The notes beneath the pieces are model-generated. The model was not told the origin of the DNA, searched no databases, and worked only from the letters and a program-made list of their open reading frames with translations. A stretch of 40,908 nucleotides of DNA. Source: Bacteroidota bacterium (GTDB taxonomy: Bacteria; Bacteroidota; Ignavibacteria; Kapaibacteriales; UBA961). The position numbers and the translations under genes are program-made. The stretch covers positions 1 to 40,908 of the forward strand of contig JADZAA010000041.1 in the NCBI GenBank assembly GCA_020852855.1, in the 5' to 3' direction. Positions 25,969 through 36,567 of this stretch are shown one piece after another. The number at the start of each line of letters is the position of its first letter. Position 1 is the stretch's first letter.

Positions 25969-27084
25969 ATGAAAAAAATGTCTCAAATTCCGACAGCGGA
26001 AAAAGTTGCCGAATCGCGGTTTACGGCTATACGCAGTGAATTTCACGCTAATAAAATTGACGCACTTTACGTTAATCATTTGCCTTCGATACGATACCTT
26101 ACAGGATTTTCCGGCTCTAATGCCACTTTGATTATTGGCATGGAAAAAGCGTGGTTTTTTACCGATGACCGCTATACCGAGCAGATTAAAACCGAATTAT
26201 TCGGCGTAAAAGGTCTAAGTGCTCACATAGAACGCGACCCGATTGGCTTTCTTCGCAACAATAATTCATTTGCCGATATTCGCTCGCTTGGCTTTGACCC
26301 TTCGCGCCTGACGGTTGCCGCGCTTGCTTCATTGCGCAAAAATCTTCGCGGAATATCAATGAAGCGTATTTCCGGCATAGTAGAAAAGCAAACCATTAAG
26401 AAAGCACCGCATGAGGCTGCGCTGATACGAAAAGCAGCCGAAATTCAATATCTTGTTTTTCAGGAAATTCTACCGCTGATAAAACCCGGAGTAAGGGAAT
26501 GTGACCTTGCGGCCGAAATAGCCTATCGCGGGCGCAGACTTGGCGCGGAGAAGGAAGCATTCGATATTATTGCCATTGCAGGCGAACATAGTGCTTGGGT
26601 GCATGGGCGGGCGGGGGAACGTACTGTAAATCTCGGAGATATGATAACTTTAGATTTCGGATTTTATTATCAAGGGTTTGCCTCCGACATTACGCGAACG
26701 GTTGCTTGCGGTAATCCAAGCGATGAAGCACGAAAAATTTATAACATTGTAAAGCAAGCGCACGACGAGTCGCTTGCCGCCGCAAAAGCCGGAATAGTTG
26801 CGGCCGAACTTGACGGCATAGCACGCAAAATAATAGCCGAGGCCGGATATGGCGACTACTTCCAACATTCGCTGGGGCATGGGCTCGGTATAGAAGTCCA
26901 TGAACAACCCGCTATCTCATTTCGCAATACAAAGAGTGTAATTCCCGAAGGAGCAGTAATTACTATCGAACCCGGGATTTATTTACCCGGTAAATTCGGC
27001 ATTCGTATTGAAGACGATGCTTGGATTTCCGCCGACGGTTGCGAAATTCTTTCTTACGGCTCAACTGAATTGATTGTGTTGTAA
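25969..27084 (+). CDS. Xaa-Pro aminopeptidase (M24 family)
   Basis: The 371-aa protein has an N-terminal creatinase-like domain (about 15-140, with Y-V-N-H-L-P-S-I-R-Y-L-T-G-F-S-G-S-N-A) and a C-terminal pita-bread metallopeptidase domain. The five metal ligands are seen in order. Asp is in L-D-F-G (near 228) and in A-S-D-I-T-R-T-V (near 239). His is in HSLGHGLGIEVHE. Glu is in I-E-P-G-I-Y, and the final Glu is in G-I-R-I-E-D. The enzyme removes N-terminal residues before proline. No signal peptide, so cytosolic. It probably shares a transcript with guaB. It could be named PepP or PepQ, and I leave the symbol empty. Confidence 0.92.
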   Translation: MKKMSQIPTAEKVAESRFTAIRSEFHANKIDALYVNHLPSIRYLTGFSGSNATLIIGMEKAWFFTDDRYTEQIKTELFGVKGLSAHIERDPIGFLRNNNSFADIRSLGFDPSRLTVAALASLRKNLRGISMKRISGIVEKQTIKKAPHEAALIRKAAEIQYLVFQEILPLIKPGVRECDLAAEIAYRGRRLGAEKEAFDIIAIAGEHSAWVHGRAGERTVNLGDMITLDFGFYYQGFASDITRTVACGNPSDEARKIYNIVKQAHDESLAAAKAGIVAAELDGIARKIIAEAGYGDYFQHSLGHGLGIEVHEQPAISFRNTKSVIPEGAVITIEPGIYLPGKFGIRIEDDAWISADGCEILSYGSTELIVL

Positions 27085-27125
27085 AAGTCAATAAAATCAA
27101 CTGCAAATCTAAGATTAGTATTGAT

Positions 27126-30100
27126 TTATTTCCGTATTACGCTTAACCTGCGTACAGAGCCGTCGGGCGTGGAAACAGTTGCTATGTATGCACCGGCCGC
27201 CATGTTGCTAAGCTCTATAATCTGCGAAAAAGTGCCGGCAGGCGATTCTATCTGCAATGTTTTCACGGCTCTGCCGGCTGCATCGGCAATAGAAATTAAA
27301 ACTGTGCCGGCAATAGAAACATGGCCGGACAGACGAACATCGCCGTCGGCCGGATTAGGCGAAAATTCCCAGTTGCGTACGTTTTGCTCGGTAACGCCTA
27401 CCGCTGTAATAGTAATATCGCCCGAGAATGCGGTACAGCCGTTATCATCGGTGATTTTTACCTTGAAAACGGAGCCTGCGTCATTTTGCGTAAGAACGAT
27501 TATTTGCTTGGTTGCGCCGTTTATAGGCGTGCCGTTTTTGTACCATTGATAAGAACGCGCGCCGATAGTGCCTAGAGTGTCGCGATACTTATACAAATGG
27601 ACTTTTACGACCGGTGGAAATGCTTTGAGCTCCAAAGGCGCACTAACGGAAGAGCAACCTTCCGAGTTACTTACGGTTACGACATACATTCCCGGTGTTT
27701 TTACGGTTATGCGGCGTGTAGTGTCGCCGGTTGACCAATGATATTGGGCAAATCCAAGCCCGGCATCGAGAGTTATTGAGTCGTCGGGACATATACCGAA
27801 AGGTTTATTTGCCGTTATTGTGGGAGTTCGCATTTGGCTGACCGTAACGATAACAGGTTCCGAGCCGCCTTTACAACCGTTTGCATCGGCTACCACTACC
27901 TGATAAGAGCCGCTTTTCTTTACGACGATTTTTTGCGATGTTCCGCCGTCAGACCAAGAATATGAGGGATAATTGCCGTTCGCCTGTAGAATTACGCTGT
28001 CGCCTTCGCAAAAATCTGTTTTTCCGAAAATGCTAACACTTACTTGTACGGCACCACAATTCGAAAGGTCGGTTTCCCACATTCCGCGTCCGAAAGTTCC
28101 TGCGCGAAGTTTTTTGCCGGCTTTATAAATATCCAACCAATTAACGATAACATTGGGCAATCCGTCTCCATATTGAACCCACGCTTTTGAGTTTGTATCG
28201 CGGGTGAATACGCCCAAATCCGTTCCTGCATACAATCTGTCGGGCGAATCCGGCTGATAAATAATGCAATTTGTCGGAATAGCCGGAAGTCCGTAAGAAA
28301 TATCTTTGAATGTTTTGCCGCCGTCGGAAGTTTCAAACGCTTTTTGCTGTGAATATCCGGAATAAACAATCCAGAATTTTTCAGGATTGTTCGGATGAAA
28401 AGCAACGTGTTTAATTGCCGAGCCGGACGGTGAAGTCATTTTTTCCCAAGATATTCCGCCGTCCTCTGTTTTGTAAATGCGCGAAGCATTACCGGCTATT
28501 ATTATATCGGGATTTGACGGTGCTGTTGCAATATAGCTCAAGGTTGCGCCGCCGCCGGGTAAATCGCCGAGTTTTGACCATTGCAAACCGCCGTTAGTAG
28601 TTTTCCACACGTTTTGATAGCCGGCAAATAGAATTTTAGGATTTGTAGGGTGAAAAATATATGGCGTAACCCAACTGCCGTTTTCAGCTGTAATATTCTC
28701 GTTTATTGTGCCGGAAAAATTTTGCCCGCCGTCTACCGAGCGTTTAATTGCGCCGTTTTGGAACGATACGAACATATTAAGCGGATTTAAGTAGTCAATT
28801 AAGCAATTCATTCCGTCACCGCCGTTTACTTCGCTCCATTTATCGGCCGAAAGTAAGCTTGTACCGTTATCTTGTGCGCCGCCGAGAATAGTTCCGGCAT
28901 CTTGTTGTGAACCGGAAATTCGATAGAATTGCATTATTCCCATGCCGTTGCTTAAATTCACCCAAGTTTTTTGATTTACCGACTTAAATACGCCTCCGTC
29001 GGTTGCGGCATACATTTCATCGTCGTTGTAGCCGGCCGTTATTCCGTGAATATCGGCATGAACATAAGGAGTGCCGGCCTGCCCGAACCAATGCGAGGCT
29101 ATAGTCCAAGTTGAGCCGCCGTTTGTGGATTTCCATATATTTATTCCGCCTACATATACGGTATTTGACTTGTTGTTCGAGGCGGCTACGCATAGGTCAT
29201 ACCAGCCCTGCTGATTATCGGTATCGAAGCCGTTCAGGTCGCGCCCTATAATATTGGGTGCGGTTGCAGTAAGTTGCCAGGTTTCCCCGCTGTTGGTAGA
29301 GCGGTAAAATCCACCGAAATCCCATGAACCTCTACGAGCTGTAACAATGTATATGTACTCAGGATTGGCATAAGTAACAGCTATCGCCATGCGCCCTATG
29401 TTTTCCGGAATGGACGCGGCCAAAGATTTCCATGTTTCGCCACCGTCGGTAGAGCGATAAACTATGTTGCCGCCGCATGAATACATAATGTTCGGCTCCT
29501 CCGGTTTGTACTCCATATCGCGGTACGCACCGGCTGCTTTTTGCGTCCAAGTCGTTCCACCGTCGGTTGTCTTGAATATACCGTTGTCCGTTGCCGCCAT
29601 AAGAGTATTGGCAATTTCGGGATGATGCAACAGGCGGTAAATTCTTCGTTGAGCCGTAGTGTTGTATTGCAATCCGGTGGACTGCCATGTTTCGCCGCCG
29701 TCAACAGATTTTAGCACGCCGGCACTGTAAGCAATAGGCTGGTCGTATCCGCCCGGCCCGTCGCCGTCGCCGGTAGCAAGGTATACTATATTCGGGTTAG
29801 CCGGTACTAATGCTATATCGGTAACGCCGAGAGTTGGTAATCTGTCGGTTGTGTTACGCCAAGTCTTGCCTGCATCGGTTGATTTCCACGCACCGCCGCC
29901 GGCAGTTGCCGCCCACATAAGATTGGGAAAATCGGGCAGAATAGTGACATTATTTACACGCCCTGCACCGCCTGTTCCGCTTGCAGGTATGACTATTGGG
30001 CCTATTTCATGCCATTTTTGTTCGGCAGTTATTCCAAGATTCGATTCCGCTTTGCGCTTTCGGGCTTCGAGTTTTCGGCTTTCGCGCAAAAGTATATCGG

Positions 30101-30371
30101 GTTGCGGTAATTCGCCGCTTGGATAAAGACGGTCTTCCCAGAACCATTCCCAACGCTTATATTGATTGTATCCGCCCTCGATTTCGCCATTTTCACGTTT
30201 TTCGGCCGACTCAATCTTGCCGCGCCAATACTCCGAGGCCGCGCGCTGTATTTCGTAAAAATCGGGTTGCTTCTGTTTACTGTAGTTTGTTTGCGCAAAA
30301 GAGCAAAAGACACTTGCCGCAAATGTAACGGCTACGGCTGTTATCGGCAACAAAGAAAAACTGTTTTTCAT
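27126..30371 (-). CDS. T9SS-exported sortilin/BNR-type beta-propeller protein
   Basis: The 1081-aa protein has a signal peptide (1-27, F-C-S-F-A-Q) and a long beta-propeller part (about 85-770). Asp-box and VPS10-type repeats recur: STDAGKTW, SVDGGETW, TTDGGTTW, STDGGETW, TEDGGISW and others. Two Ig/PKD-like domains with Cys and S-W-S-D-G-G or H-W-S-T-G-D motifs follow (about 780-945), then one more Ig-like domain. The last 75 residues form a type A T9SS sorting domain with FSPNPADG and G-A-Y-I-A-T-V-S. Such proteins are common cell-surface or secreted proteins in T9SS bacteria. Whether this one binds ligands or cleaves glycans cannot be told; no sialidase active-site set was confirmed. It is a lone minus-strand gene converging on the aminopeptidase. 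Confidence 0.88.
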   Translation of the reverse strand: MKNSFSLLPITAVAVTFAASVFCSFAQTNYSKQKQPDFYEIQRAASEYWRGKIESAEKRENGEIEGGYNQYKRWEWFWEDRLYPSGELPQPDILLRESRKLEARKRKAESNLGITAEQKWHEIGPIVIPASGTGGAGRVNNVTILPDFPNLMWAATAGGGAWKSTDAGKTWRNTTDRLPTLGVTDIALVPANPNIVYLATGDGDGPGGYDQPIAYSAGVLKSVDGGETWQSTGLQYNTTAQRRIYRLLHHPEIANTLMAATDNGIFKTTDGGTTWTQKAAGAYRDMEYKPEEPNIMYSCGGNIVYRSTDGGETWKSLAASIPENIGRMAIAVTYANPEYIYIVTARRGSWDFGGFYRSTNSGETWQLTATAPNIIGRDLNGFDTDNQQGWYDLCVAASNNKSNTVYVGGINIWKSTNGGSTWTIASHWFGQAGTPYVHADIHGITAGYNDDEMYAATDGGVFKSVNQKTWVNLSNGMGIMQFYRISGSQQDAGTILGGAQDNGTSLLSADKWSEVNGGDGMNCLIDYLNPLNMFVSFQNGAIKRSVDGGQNFSGTINENITAENGSWVTPYIFHPTNPKILFAGYQNVWKTTNGGLQWSKLGDLPGGGATLSYIATAPSNPDIIIAGNASRIYKTEDGGISWEKMTSPSGSAIKHVAFHPNNPEKFWIVYSGYSQQKAFETSDGGKTFKDISYGLPAIPTNCIIYQPDSPDRLYAGTDLGVFTRDTNSKAWVQYGDGLPNVIVNWLDIYKAGKKLRAGTFGRGMWETDLSNCGAVQVSVSIFGKTDFCEGDSVILQANGNYPSYSWSDGGTSQKIVVKKSGSYQVVVADANGCKGGSEPVIVTVSQMRTPTITANKPFGICPDDSITLDAGLGFAQYHWSTGDTTRRITVKTPGMYVVTVSNSEGCSSVSAPLELKAFPPVVKVHLYKYRDTLGTIGARSYQWYKNGTPINGATKQIIVLTQNDAGSVFKVKITDDNGCTAFSGDITITAVGVTEQNVRNWEFSPNPADGDVRLSGHVSIAGTVLISIADAAGRAVKTLQIESPAGTFSQIIELSNMAAGAYIATVSTPDGSVRRLSVIRK

Positions 30372-30435
30372 AAGGTGGTCTGTTTGTAAATTTAATCAAA
30401 TCAACGGATAATCGTAGATTTTTCACCTTGTTATG

Positions 30436-32406
30436 TCATATTCTGATAGGCAGAACTACAACCGGTATACCTTCAAAATAAAGGCGGCGTTGTACCGCAA
30501 AAACCGTAAAGTTATGTAGCCAGCGTGTAAGAATTGATTCTTTCGGAAAAACAACTTGCCCGCCGAAGAAGATAGAATGAGGATATTTTTGTACGATTTG
30601 CGGTGCAATTTTGCCGACAACTTCAACTACATCTGTGCCGAAATCGCAAAAAGCCTCTGCACTGTATCCGTTGTTGTGCATAAAGTTAACGTATTTTGCA
30701 GATTCTTTCTCGGTAAATTGTCTGAGCGAATCCACCTCTTCGGCACCCTTAAAGTTGCCTGCATCAAGAATACCTACCTGTACAAATACGAAATTCTTGA
30801 AAGTTCCATCGAAAGTTCGCATTACGGTAAAAAGCGTATGCAACCCAAGCCCGCTGAAACTGTTAACGAGAAATACGGCTGTCTTGGCTTTTGTGTCGGG
30901 TTGCGGAGGATTCTCGGATTTTTCGGTCAGCGAAGCGTCTACGGCCGTAAGCACAAGGTCATCTAAGCGTCGCAACATTTTTCCGGTATAAATGTAATGC
31001 CGTTTGAACAGAATGACCAATGAAACCAATCCGCCCGTAAGCAGTATCGTAACCCAGCCGCCTTCGGTGAATTTGATTATTACCACCGATGCCAAAATGA
31101 ACGAAGTAAGAAAAAGACCAATGCCGTTTATGGTGATTTTACGCTTCCACTGCGGAAACGACGAGCGCACTTGCAACCAATGCCGCACCATTCCTAATTG
31201 AGAAAGGCTGAAAGTAATGAATACATTTATCGAGTACATTACCACTAATACACGGATATTACCGCCGGTTAAAAGCAGTATAGCGGCAGCTACAGCACCG
31301 ATTATCAAAACGCCGTTCTGTGTTACAAGGCGGTCGCTCAACGTTGCAAATCGCGTGGGGAACCAACGGTCAACAGCCATATTGGATAGTATTTGCGGCC
31401 CGCCGAGAAATCCGGTTTGTGCCGCCACAAACAGCAGGACTGCTTCGGAAGTCAAAATTACAGTAACGAAAATATATGCTGTCGAGCTATCGAGTCCGGA
31501 GAAAAGTTTCTCGAACAATATTGCATTAAGTGTTTTGCCTTCTGCGTGTTGCACGTGCATAAGCGAATATGAAACCATCAGACCGACAGCCATAAATGCA
31601 AGCGACCACGACATATAGCGCATAGTCTTTTTGCCGGTTTGTACGCGCGGTTCTCGCAGTATCGGCAGTGCATTGCTGACAGCTTCTATGCCCGTGTAGG
31701 TTCCCGCACCCATACTGTAGGCGCGAAGAATAAGCACAAAAGCACCAAATCCTCCAAGTGCAGAAGTTGCTTTTGAAATATCCATTCCCGTTTTTGTGGC
31801 AACGGCCGGAAGATCGGCTAAATGAGAGCCTAAAATATAGACGATTACACCAAAATGCACAATGACAAACAGTAGAAAAACAGGCAACAGAACCGTAACG
31901 GACTCCTTAACACCGCGCAAATTCAGCAATATCAATACAGCGATTCCGACAGTTGCGGACACTAATTTATAACTAATCCATTCCGGCGGAAGAAAACTGA
32001 ATATGGCATCAATACCGCTTGTAACAGATAATGTAATCGTAAGAATATAGTCAATAATCAGGGCGCAGCCCGACACCATACCTATATTGGGCGATAGCAA
32101 TTTGCTTGCTACCAGATAACCGCCTCCGCCTGCCGGAAACAGTTCGATAATTTGCGAATAACTCGCGCTTACGATGAAAATTGTAATTGCAGTACCGAGT
32201 GCAACGAACATCATTAGGAACGGATATTCGTGCAAAGCGCGGAATGCTTCCTCCGGTCCGTAGCACGACGACGACAACCCGTCTGCGCCCAGTCCAATCC
32301 ACGCAAAAAATGCCGCAAGCGTCAGCTGATGAAAAACAGACTTATCGGTTACATTGCGTCCTTTCCCGATAACGATGTTTTTTAGAGATTGAAAAAAGTT
32401 TACCAT
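30436..32406 (-). CDS. KimA-like APC potassium importer
   Basis: The protein of about 656 aa resembles B. subtilis KimA (YdaO). Shared segments include L-x-x-D-x-L-S-S-x-x-Y-G-x-E near residue 40, SYSQIIELFPAGGGGYLVA at about 83-101 and LIIDYILTITLSVTSGIDAI. GTYTGIEAVSNALPIL and AAQTGFLGGPQIL-N-M-A follow. The membrane part has twelve helices, and a cytosolic C-terminal part of about 180 residues follows, as in KimA. KimA imports potassium with protons and is inhibited by c-di-AMP; whether that holds here is inferred. ATG 32406 (MVNFF) is preferred over 32415. It is read after the DUF2279 gene (75 bp) but has its own possible -7 element. Confidence 0.82.
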   Translation of the reverse strand: MVNFFQSLKNIVIGKGRNVTDKSVFHQLTLAAFFAWIGLGADGLSSSCYGPEEAFRALHEYPFLMMFVALGTAITIFIVSASYSQIIELFPAGGGGYLVASKLLSPNIGMVSGCALIIDYILTITLSVTSGIDAIFSFLPPEWISYKLVSATVGIAVLILLNLRGVKESVTVLLPVFLLFVIVHFGVIVYILGSHLADLPAVATKTGMDISKATSALGGFGAFVLILRAYSMGAGTYTGIEAVSNALPILREPRVQTGKKTMRYMSWSLAFMAVGLMVSYSLMHVQHAEGKTLNAILFEKLFSGLDSSTAYIFVTVILTSEAVLLFVAAQTGFLGGPQILSNMAVDRWFPTRFATLSDRLVTQNGVLIIGAVAAAILLLTGGNIRVLVVMYSINVFITFSLSQLGMVRHWLQVRSSFPQWKRKITINGIGLFLTSFILASVVIIKFTEGGWVTILLTGGLVSLVILFKRHYIYTGKMLRRLDDLVLTAVDASLTEKSENPPQPDTKAKTAVFLVNSFSGLGLHTLFTVMRTFDGTFKNFVFVQVGILDAGNFKGAEEVDSLRQFTEKESAKYVNFMHNNGYSAEAFCDFGTDVVEVVGKIAPQIVQKYPHSIFFGGQVVFPKESILTRWLHNFTVFAVQRRLYFEGIPVVVLPIRI

Positions 32407-32446
32407 TAGAGGCAAATTAAAGTGAGCGAACGTGAATATTTACTTG

Positions 32447-32454
32447 CAAACGTA
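32447..32454 (-). promoter_or_regulatory. Possible -7 element before the KimA-like gene
   Basis: TACGTTTG on the minus strand fits TAnnTTTG and lies 40 bp before the start. No TTG is present at the normal spacing, so support is weak. Confidence 0.3.
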
Positions 32455-32481
32455 AGAAAATCGTGCGGAATAAGCGGCTGT

Positions 32482-33729
32482 TTAGAACTTAAAACTTGTT
32501 CCGAACGAAATTACGAACGGATACAGCATTCTTAATTTTGTTACGTCGCCAAATTCTATGGCCGGTGCTGGAAATTTGAAGTAGTTAAGCGATTGCTTCA
32601 GCCAATTGAGGAAATTGTAACTATCGGGCAGAAGCTCTGCAAGGTTATAGTCTAATGCAATGGAAAAGCGCGGTTCACCCTTAAATTCTCCGGTAATTTC
32701 ATCGTAGCGTAAATTCCGAACCGCATAACCGACTGCAAGATTGAGCCAGCGCGGCCATTTCCATGAATCGGGCGTTAAATTGTGCATATTTGCCGAAAGC
32801 CACATAGTCCAACTGCTGTAATCGTCAATAAACATCATTGCTTCCTTGCGCGGCTTTTCATCGTACCAACGGGCGGGAAAATACGTTGCTTTCGGTGTGA
32901 AATTCTGTAAAAACGGAATATAATGCTGAGACATATAATAAATAAACCCGGCTGCATCTGCATAAAAATCTGACGGTGAAAAGCCCCAGTTTTTTCCGAA
33001 GCCGTCCATTATTTCCACATAAGTCTGATAAAGCAAACCCATAACTCCACCAAGAATATACGCTGTATTGTAACTGAATCCCGCACCTACCAATACTTCG
33101 GTTGAACCGTATCCGGCGAAGTAAGCCCCAAAAAAATGACCGAATTTATCGGCGAAATAATCTTGATTTATATCCTCAAAAAAGCGAAATTCTCTTTTGT
33201 CGTTCCACAGCGTATTCATCTGGTATATATGGAGACTTGCAAGTATACCGAAATAAGAAGCTCCTACGGCTGCGGCAGCCCAAGGCTTGATTTTATTTAC
33301 TCGCTTCGGAAGCGAATTGTCAATGGTGTAGCGTTGTGTGCCTGCAATTGTGTATTCAGATAGCGGGATATAAATTGAAGAATCTATATTGACTGAATCA
33401 ATTGCAGATTGTTTAGTATATCGATTATCAATATATTGAAAATTCTGTAATGTGTTTTTTGCAGCAGAGATAGCCTCGTTTTTATTTTCTATTGCATTGT
33501 CTTCGATTATACAATCGCTTGTAATTATTTGTTCTGAATTGCAATAGTCAAAATCATGCTCGAAATTGATACTGTCTTTAGATATTAGATTTTCCGAAAT
33601 TGTATCGTTAATCTGCTCGCCTTCTGATATTGGAATACCCGCGATGGCTTCACCGGCAAGAAGTTTTACATTACCTAAAAGACACGCTGAAATCAGCACG
33701 AGAACACGGAGTATAGAACCTGCTTTCAA
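32482..33729 (-). CDS. DUF2279 envelope protein
   Basis: The protein of about 415 aa has a signal-type N-terminus (L-V-L-I-S-A-C-L-L-G-N-V-K-L-L-A-G-E). A Ser/Asn/Asp/Ile-rich linker of about 100 residues follows. The conserved domain (about 145-290) has F-A-D-K-F-G-H-F-F-G-A-Y-F-A and S-P-S-D-F-Y-A-D-A-A-G, which are typical of DUF2279. The function of that family is unknown. The longest frame begins at GTG 33774, but that codon lies within the 3' arm of the gap terminator, so the TTG at 33729 (M-K-A-G-S-I-L-R) is preferred; this start is inferred. The C-terminal half has alternating strands ending in aromatic residues (L-N-L-A-V-G-Y-A-V and S-F-G-T-S-F-K-F), suggesting a membrane-associated beta structure. 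Confidence 0.75.
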   Translation of the reverse strand: MKAGSILRVLVLISACLLGNVKLLAGEAIAGIPISEGEQINDTISENLISKDSINFEHDFDYCNSEQIITSDCIIEDNAIENKNEAISAAKNTLQNFQYIDNRYTKQSAIDSVNIDSSIYIPLSEYTIAGTQRYTIDNSLPKRVNKIKPWAAAAVGASYFGILASLHIYQMNTLWNDKREFRFFEDINQDYFADKFGHFFGAYFAGYGSTEVLVGAGFSYNTAYILGGVMGLLYQTYVEIMDGFGKNWGFSPSDFYADAAGFIYYMSQHYIPFLQNFTPKATYFPARWYDEKPRKEAMMFIDDYSSWTMWLSANMHNLTPDSWKWPRWLNLAVGYAVRNLRYDEITGEFKGEPRFSIALDYNLAELLPDSYNFLNWLKQSLNYFKFPAPAIEFGDVTKLRMLYPFVISFGTSFKF

Positions 33730-33751
33730 AGTTAAATTACTTTTTAGTTTA

Positions 33752-33796
33752 TACAAAAAAAGAACGGACTGCACTCAATTTTGTAAATGCAGTCCG
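33752..33796 (-). terminator. Terminator after gap
   Basis: On the minus strand CGGACTGCA (33788-33796) pairs perfectly with TGCAGTCCG (33765-33773), followed by TTCTTTTTTTGT. It lies 29 bp past the gap stop and overlaps the GTG-start extension of the next gene. Confidence 0.88.
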
Positions 33797-33824
33797 CTTT
33801 GACTTCAATTATTATTCATCTGTT

Positions 33825-34871
<1,047 letters not shown>

Positions 34872-34995
34872 TCACGTGCAAAAATACCAAAGTTTACGCG
34901 ATTGCATTTCTGCACCGAACACAGCCGGGTATTATCCCGAAAAATAGAGGATAAATTTTTGCCGAGTAGAACAATAAGACGTACTTATTGCCCGA

Positions 34996-35688
34996 TTATT
35001 CGTCAATTTCGCTTAAAAGGCTTTGCATTATGGCTACACCGGCACTCGTTCCCAAACGTTCCGCGCCGGCATCAAGTAAAGCAATGGCGAATTTTGCATC
35101 TCTGATGCCGCCAGATGCTTTTACGCGAACTTTGACGGGAGAGTGTTTTCGCAACAGTAATATGTCTTCTACCGTTGCGCCGCCACCGGAAAATCCAGTA
35201 GAAGTTTTGATGAAATCCGCACCCGAACGGGCTACTGCCTCGCAAGCGTATATCTTTTCCGATTCGTTAAGCAAAGAGGTTTCAATAATTACCTTTACGA
35301 GTACGCCTTCGGAATGTGCAATCTTGCAAATGGCAGCTATCTCGTCTGTTGCACGACTGTCGCCCGATTTCAACAGCGGAATATTGGCTGCCAAGTCCAA
35401 TTCTGTAGCACCTGCCGCCATACATTGAATTGCCTCATATATTTTTACGTCGGGCAATGTTGCGCCAAGCGGAAAACCTATTACAGTTCCCGTTGCTGTG
35501 CAGCTTCCGGCTAAATGCCGCGCCGCCAATGATACGAATGAAGGATTAACGCAAACCGATGCAAAACCATGTTTTATGGCTTCATTGCACAAAATTTCAA
35601 TGTCGGAATGTGTAGTTTGAGGTTTTAGTGCCGTGTGGTCTATTGCACATGCAATGCGTTCTATTGTTTCTTTAAGTTGTGTATTCAT
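34996..35688 (-). CDS. deoC: Deoxyribose-phosphate aldolase
   Basis: DeoC splits 2-deoxyribose-5-phosphate into acetaldehyde and glyceraldehyde-3-phosphate in deoxynucleoside breakdown. The 230-aa protein has the N-terminal I-D-H-T-A-L-K-P signature and V-C-V-N-P-S-F-V. The Schiff-base lysine is in ADFIKTSTGF, and the second conserved lysine is in V-K-A-S-G-G-I-R-D. ATG 35688 is chosen because the family begins there; a longer frame to 35889 reads over the divergent kdsA gene. The gene faces away from kdsA and runs towards gap. Confidence 0.95.
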   Translation of the reverse strand: MNTQLKETIERIACAIDHTALKPQTTHSDIEILCNEAIKHGFASVCVNPSFVSLAARHLAGSCTATGTVIGFPLGATLPDVKIYEAIQCMAAGATELDLAANIPLLKSGDSRATDEIAAICKIAHSEGVLVKVIIETSLLNESEKIYACEAVARSGADFIKTSTGFSGGGATVEDILLLRKHSPVKVRVKASGGIRDAKFAIALLDAGAERLGTSAGVAIMQSLLSEIDE

Positions 35689-35799
35689 ATTTGTAGAATA
35701 ATCTGGACGATAGTTTCTGCAAATTACGGCTTGGATTTTCAAAACAACAAAATTTTCTATACTTTTGGCATTGCTTGTTGTATCAAACATAAAAACCCG

Positions 35800-36567
35800 A
35801 TGATTCTTATAGCCGGCCCGTGCGTTGTCGAATCGTTCGACTTGCTTTGTGAAGTTGCGGAGACTATACTGCCTCTTGCACAAAAGCATAATTTCCGTTT
35901 TGTGTTCAAATCTTCCTATAAAAAGGCAAATCGAACAGATGTTTCATCATTTACCGGTATTGGCGATGAGATAGCTCTTGATTTTATCAATAGAATCGGG
36001 CGTGAATACAATGTACCTGTTTTAACCGATATTCATTCGGTGGAGGAGGTCGCCGTTGCCGCGCCTTATGTTGATATTTTGCAGATACCGGCTTTTCTTT
36101 GCCGACAAACGGAGCTTTTGCAAGCGGCCGGGTGCTCAGGCAAAACGGTGAATATCAAAAAGGGGCAATTTTTGTCACCACAAGATATGGCCGCCGCGGC
36201 CGCAAAGGTTACGGCAACGGGTAATTCTTCCGTGTGGCTGACAGAGCGTGGTACTTTTTTTGGTTATCGTGACCTTGTTGTAGATTTTCGGTCTCTGGGT
36301 ATAATGCGTCAAACAGGTTTTCCGGTGATTTACGATACAACACATTCCGTTCAACAGCCCGGATCCGCTGCCGGAAAATCCGGCGGTTTGCCTCAATTTA
36401 TCAGACCATTGGCACGTGCAGCAGTAGCTTATGGAATAGACGGACTGTTCATTGAAACGCATCCGAATCCACCCGATGCGAAAAGCGATGCCGCTACTCA
36501 ATATCCTTTGCAAGGAATGGCGGAACTTTTAGAAGAACTTGCTGCTATAAAAAGCGTCGTGCATTGA
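35800..36567 (+). CDS. kdsA: 3-deoxy-8-phosphooctulonate synthase (KDO-8-P synthase)
   Basis: KdsA condenses arabinose-5-phosphate with PEP to make KDO-8-P for LPS. In the 255-aa protein the segment I-A-G-P-C-V-V-E-S carries a Cys at the position that in metal-dependent enzymes binds the metal (the metal-independent ones have Asn). FKSSYKKANRTD, VPVLTDIHS and DILQIPAFLCRQTELL follow. NIKKGQFLSP, ERGTFFGYRDLVVDFR and D-T-T-H-S-V-Q-Q-P-G follow, and it ends IETHPNPPDAKSD. All are family signatures. ATG 35800 matches the family start. The 71-bp repeat array starts directly after its stop codon (36568). Confidence 0.96.
   Translation: MILIAGPCVVESFDLLCEVAETILPLAQKHNFRFVFKSSYKKANRTDVSSFTGIGDEIALDFINRIGREYNVPVLTDIHSVEEVAVAAPYVDILQIPAFLCRQTELLQAAGCSGKTVNIKKGQFLSPQDMAAAAAKVTATGNSSVWLTERGTFFGYRDLVVDFRSLGIMRQTGFPVIYDTTHSVQQPGSAAGKSGGLPQFIRPLARAAVAYGIDGLFIETHPNPPDAKSDAATQYPLQGMAELLEELAAIKSVVH

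Noticed and set aside
34879-34886. Promoter of gap (TATTTTTG on the minus strand)
   Set aside because: The -7 match is good but no TTG is found at a 17-23 nt spacing, so it is not called.
35635-35799. N-terminal extension of kdsA
   Set aside because: The extra 55 residues are rich in Cys/Tyr/Phe, overlap the 5' end of deoC on the other strand, and the KdsA family begins at ATG 35800.
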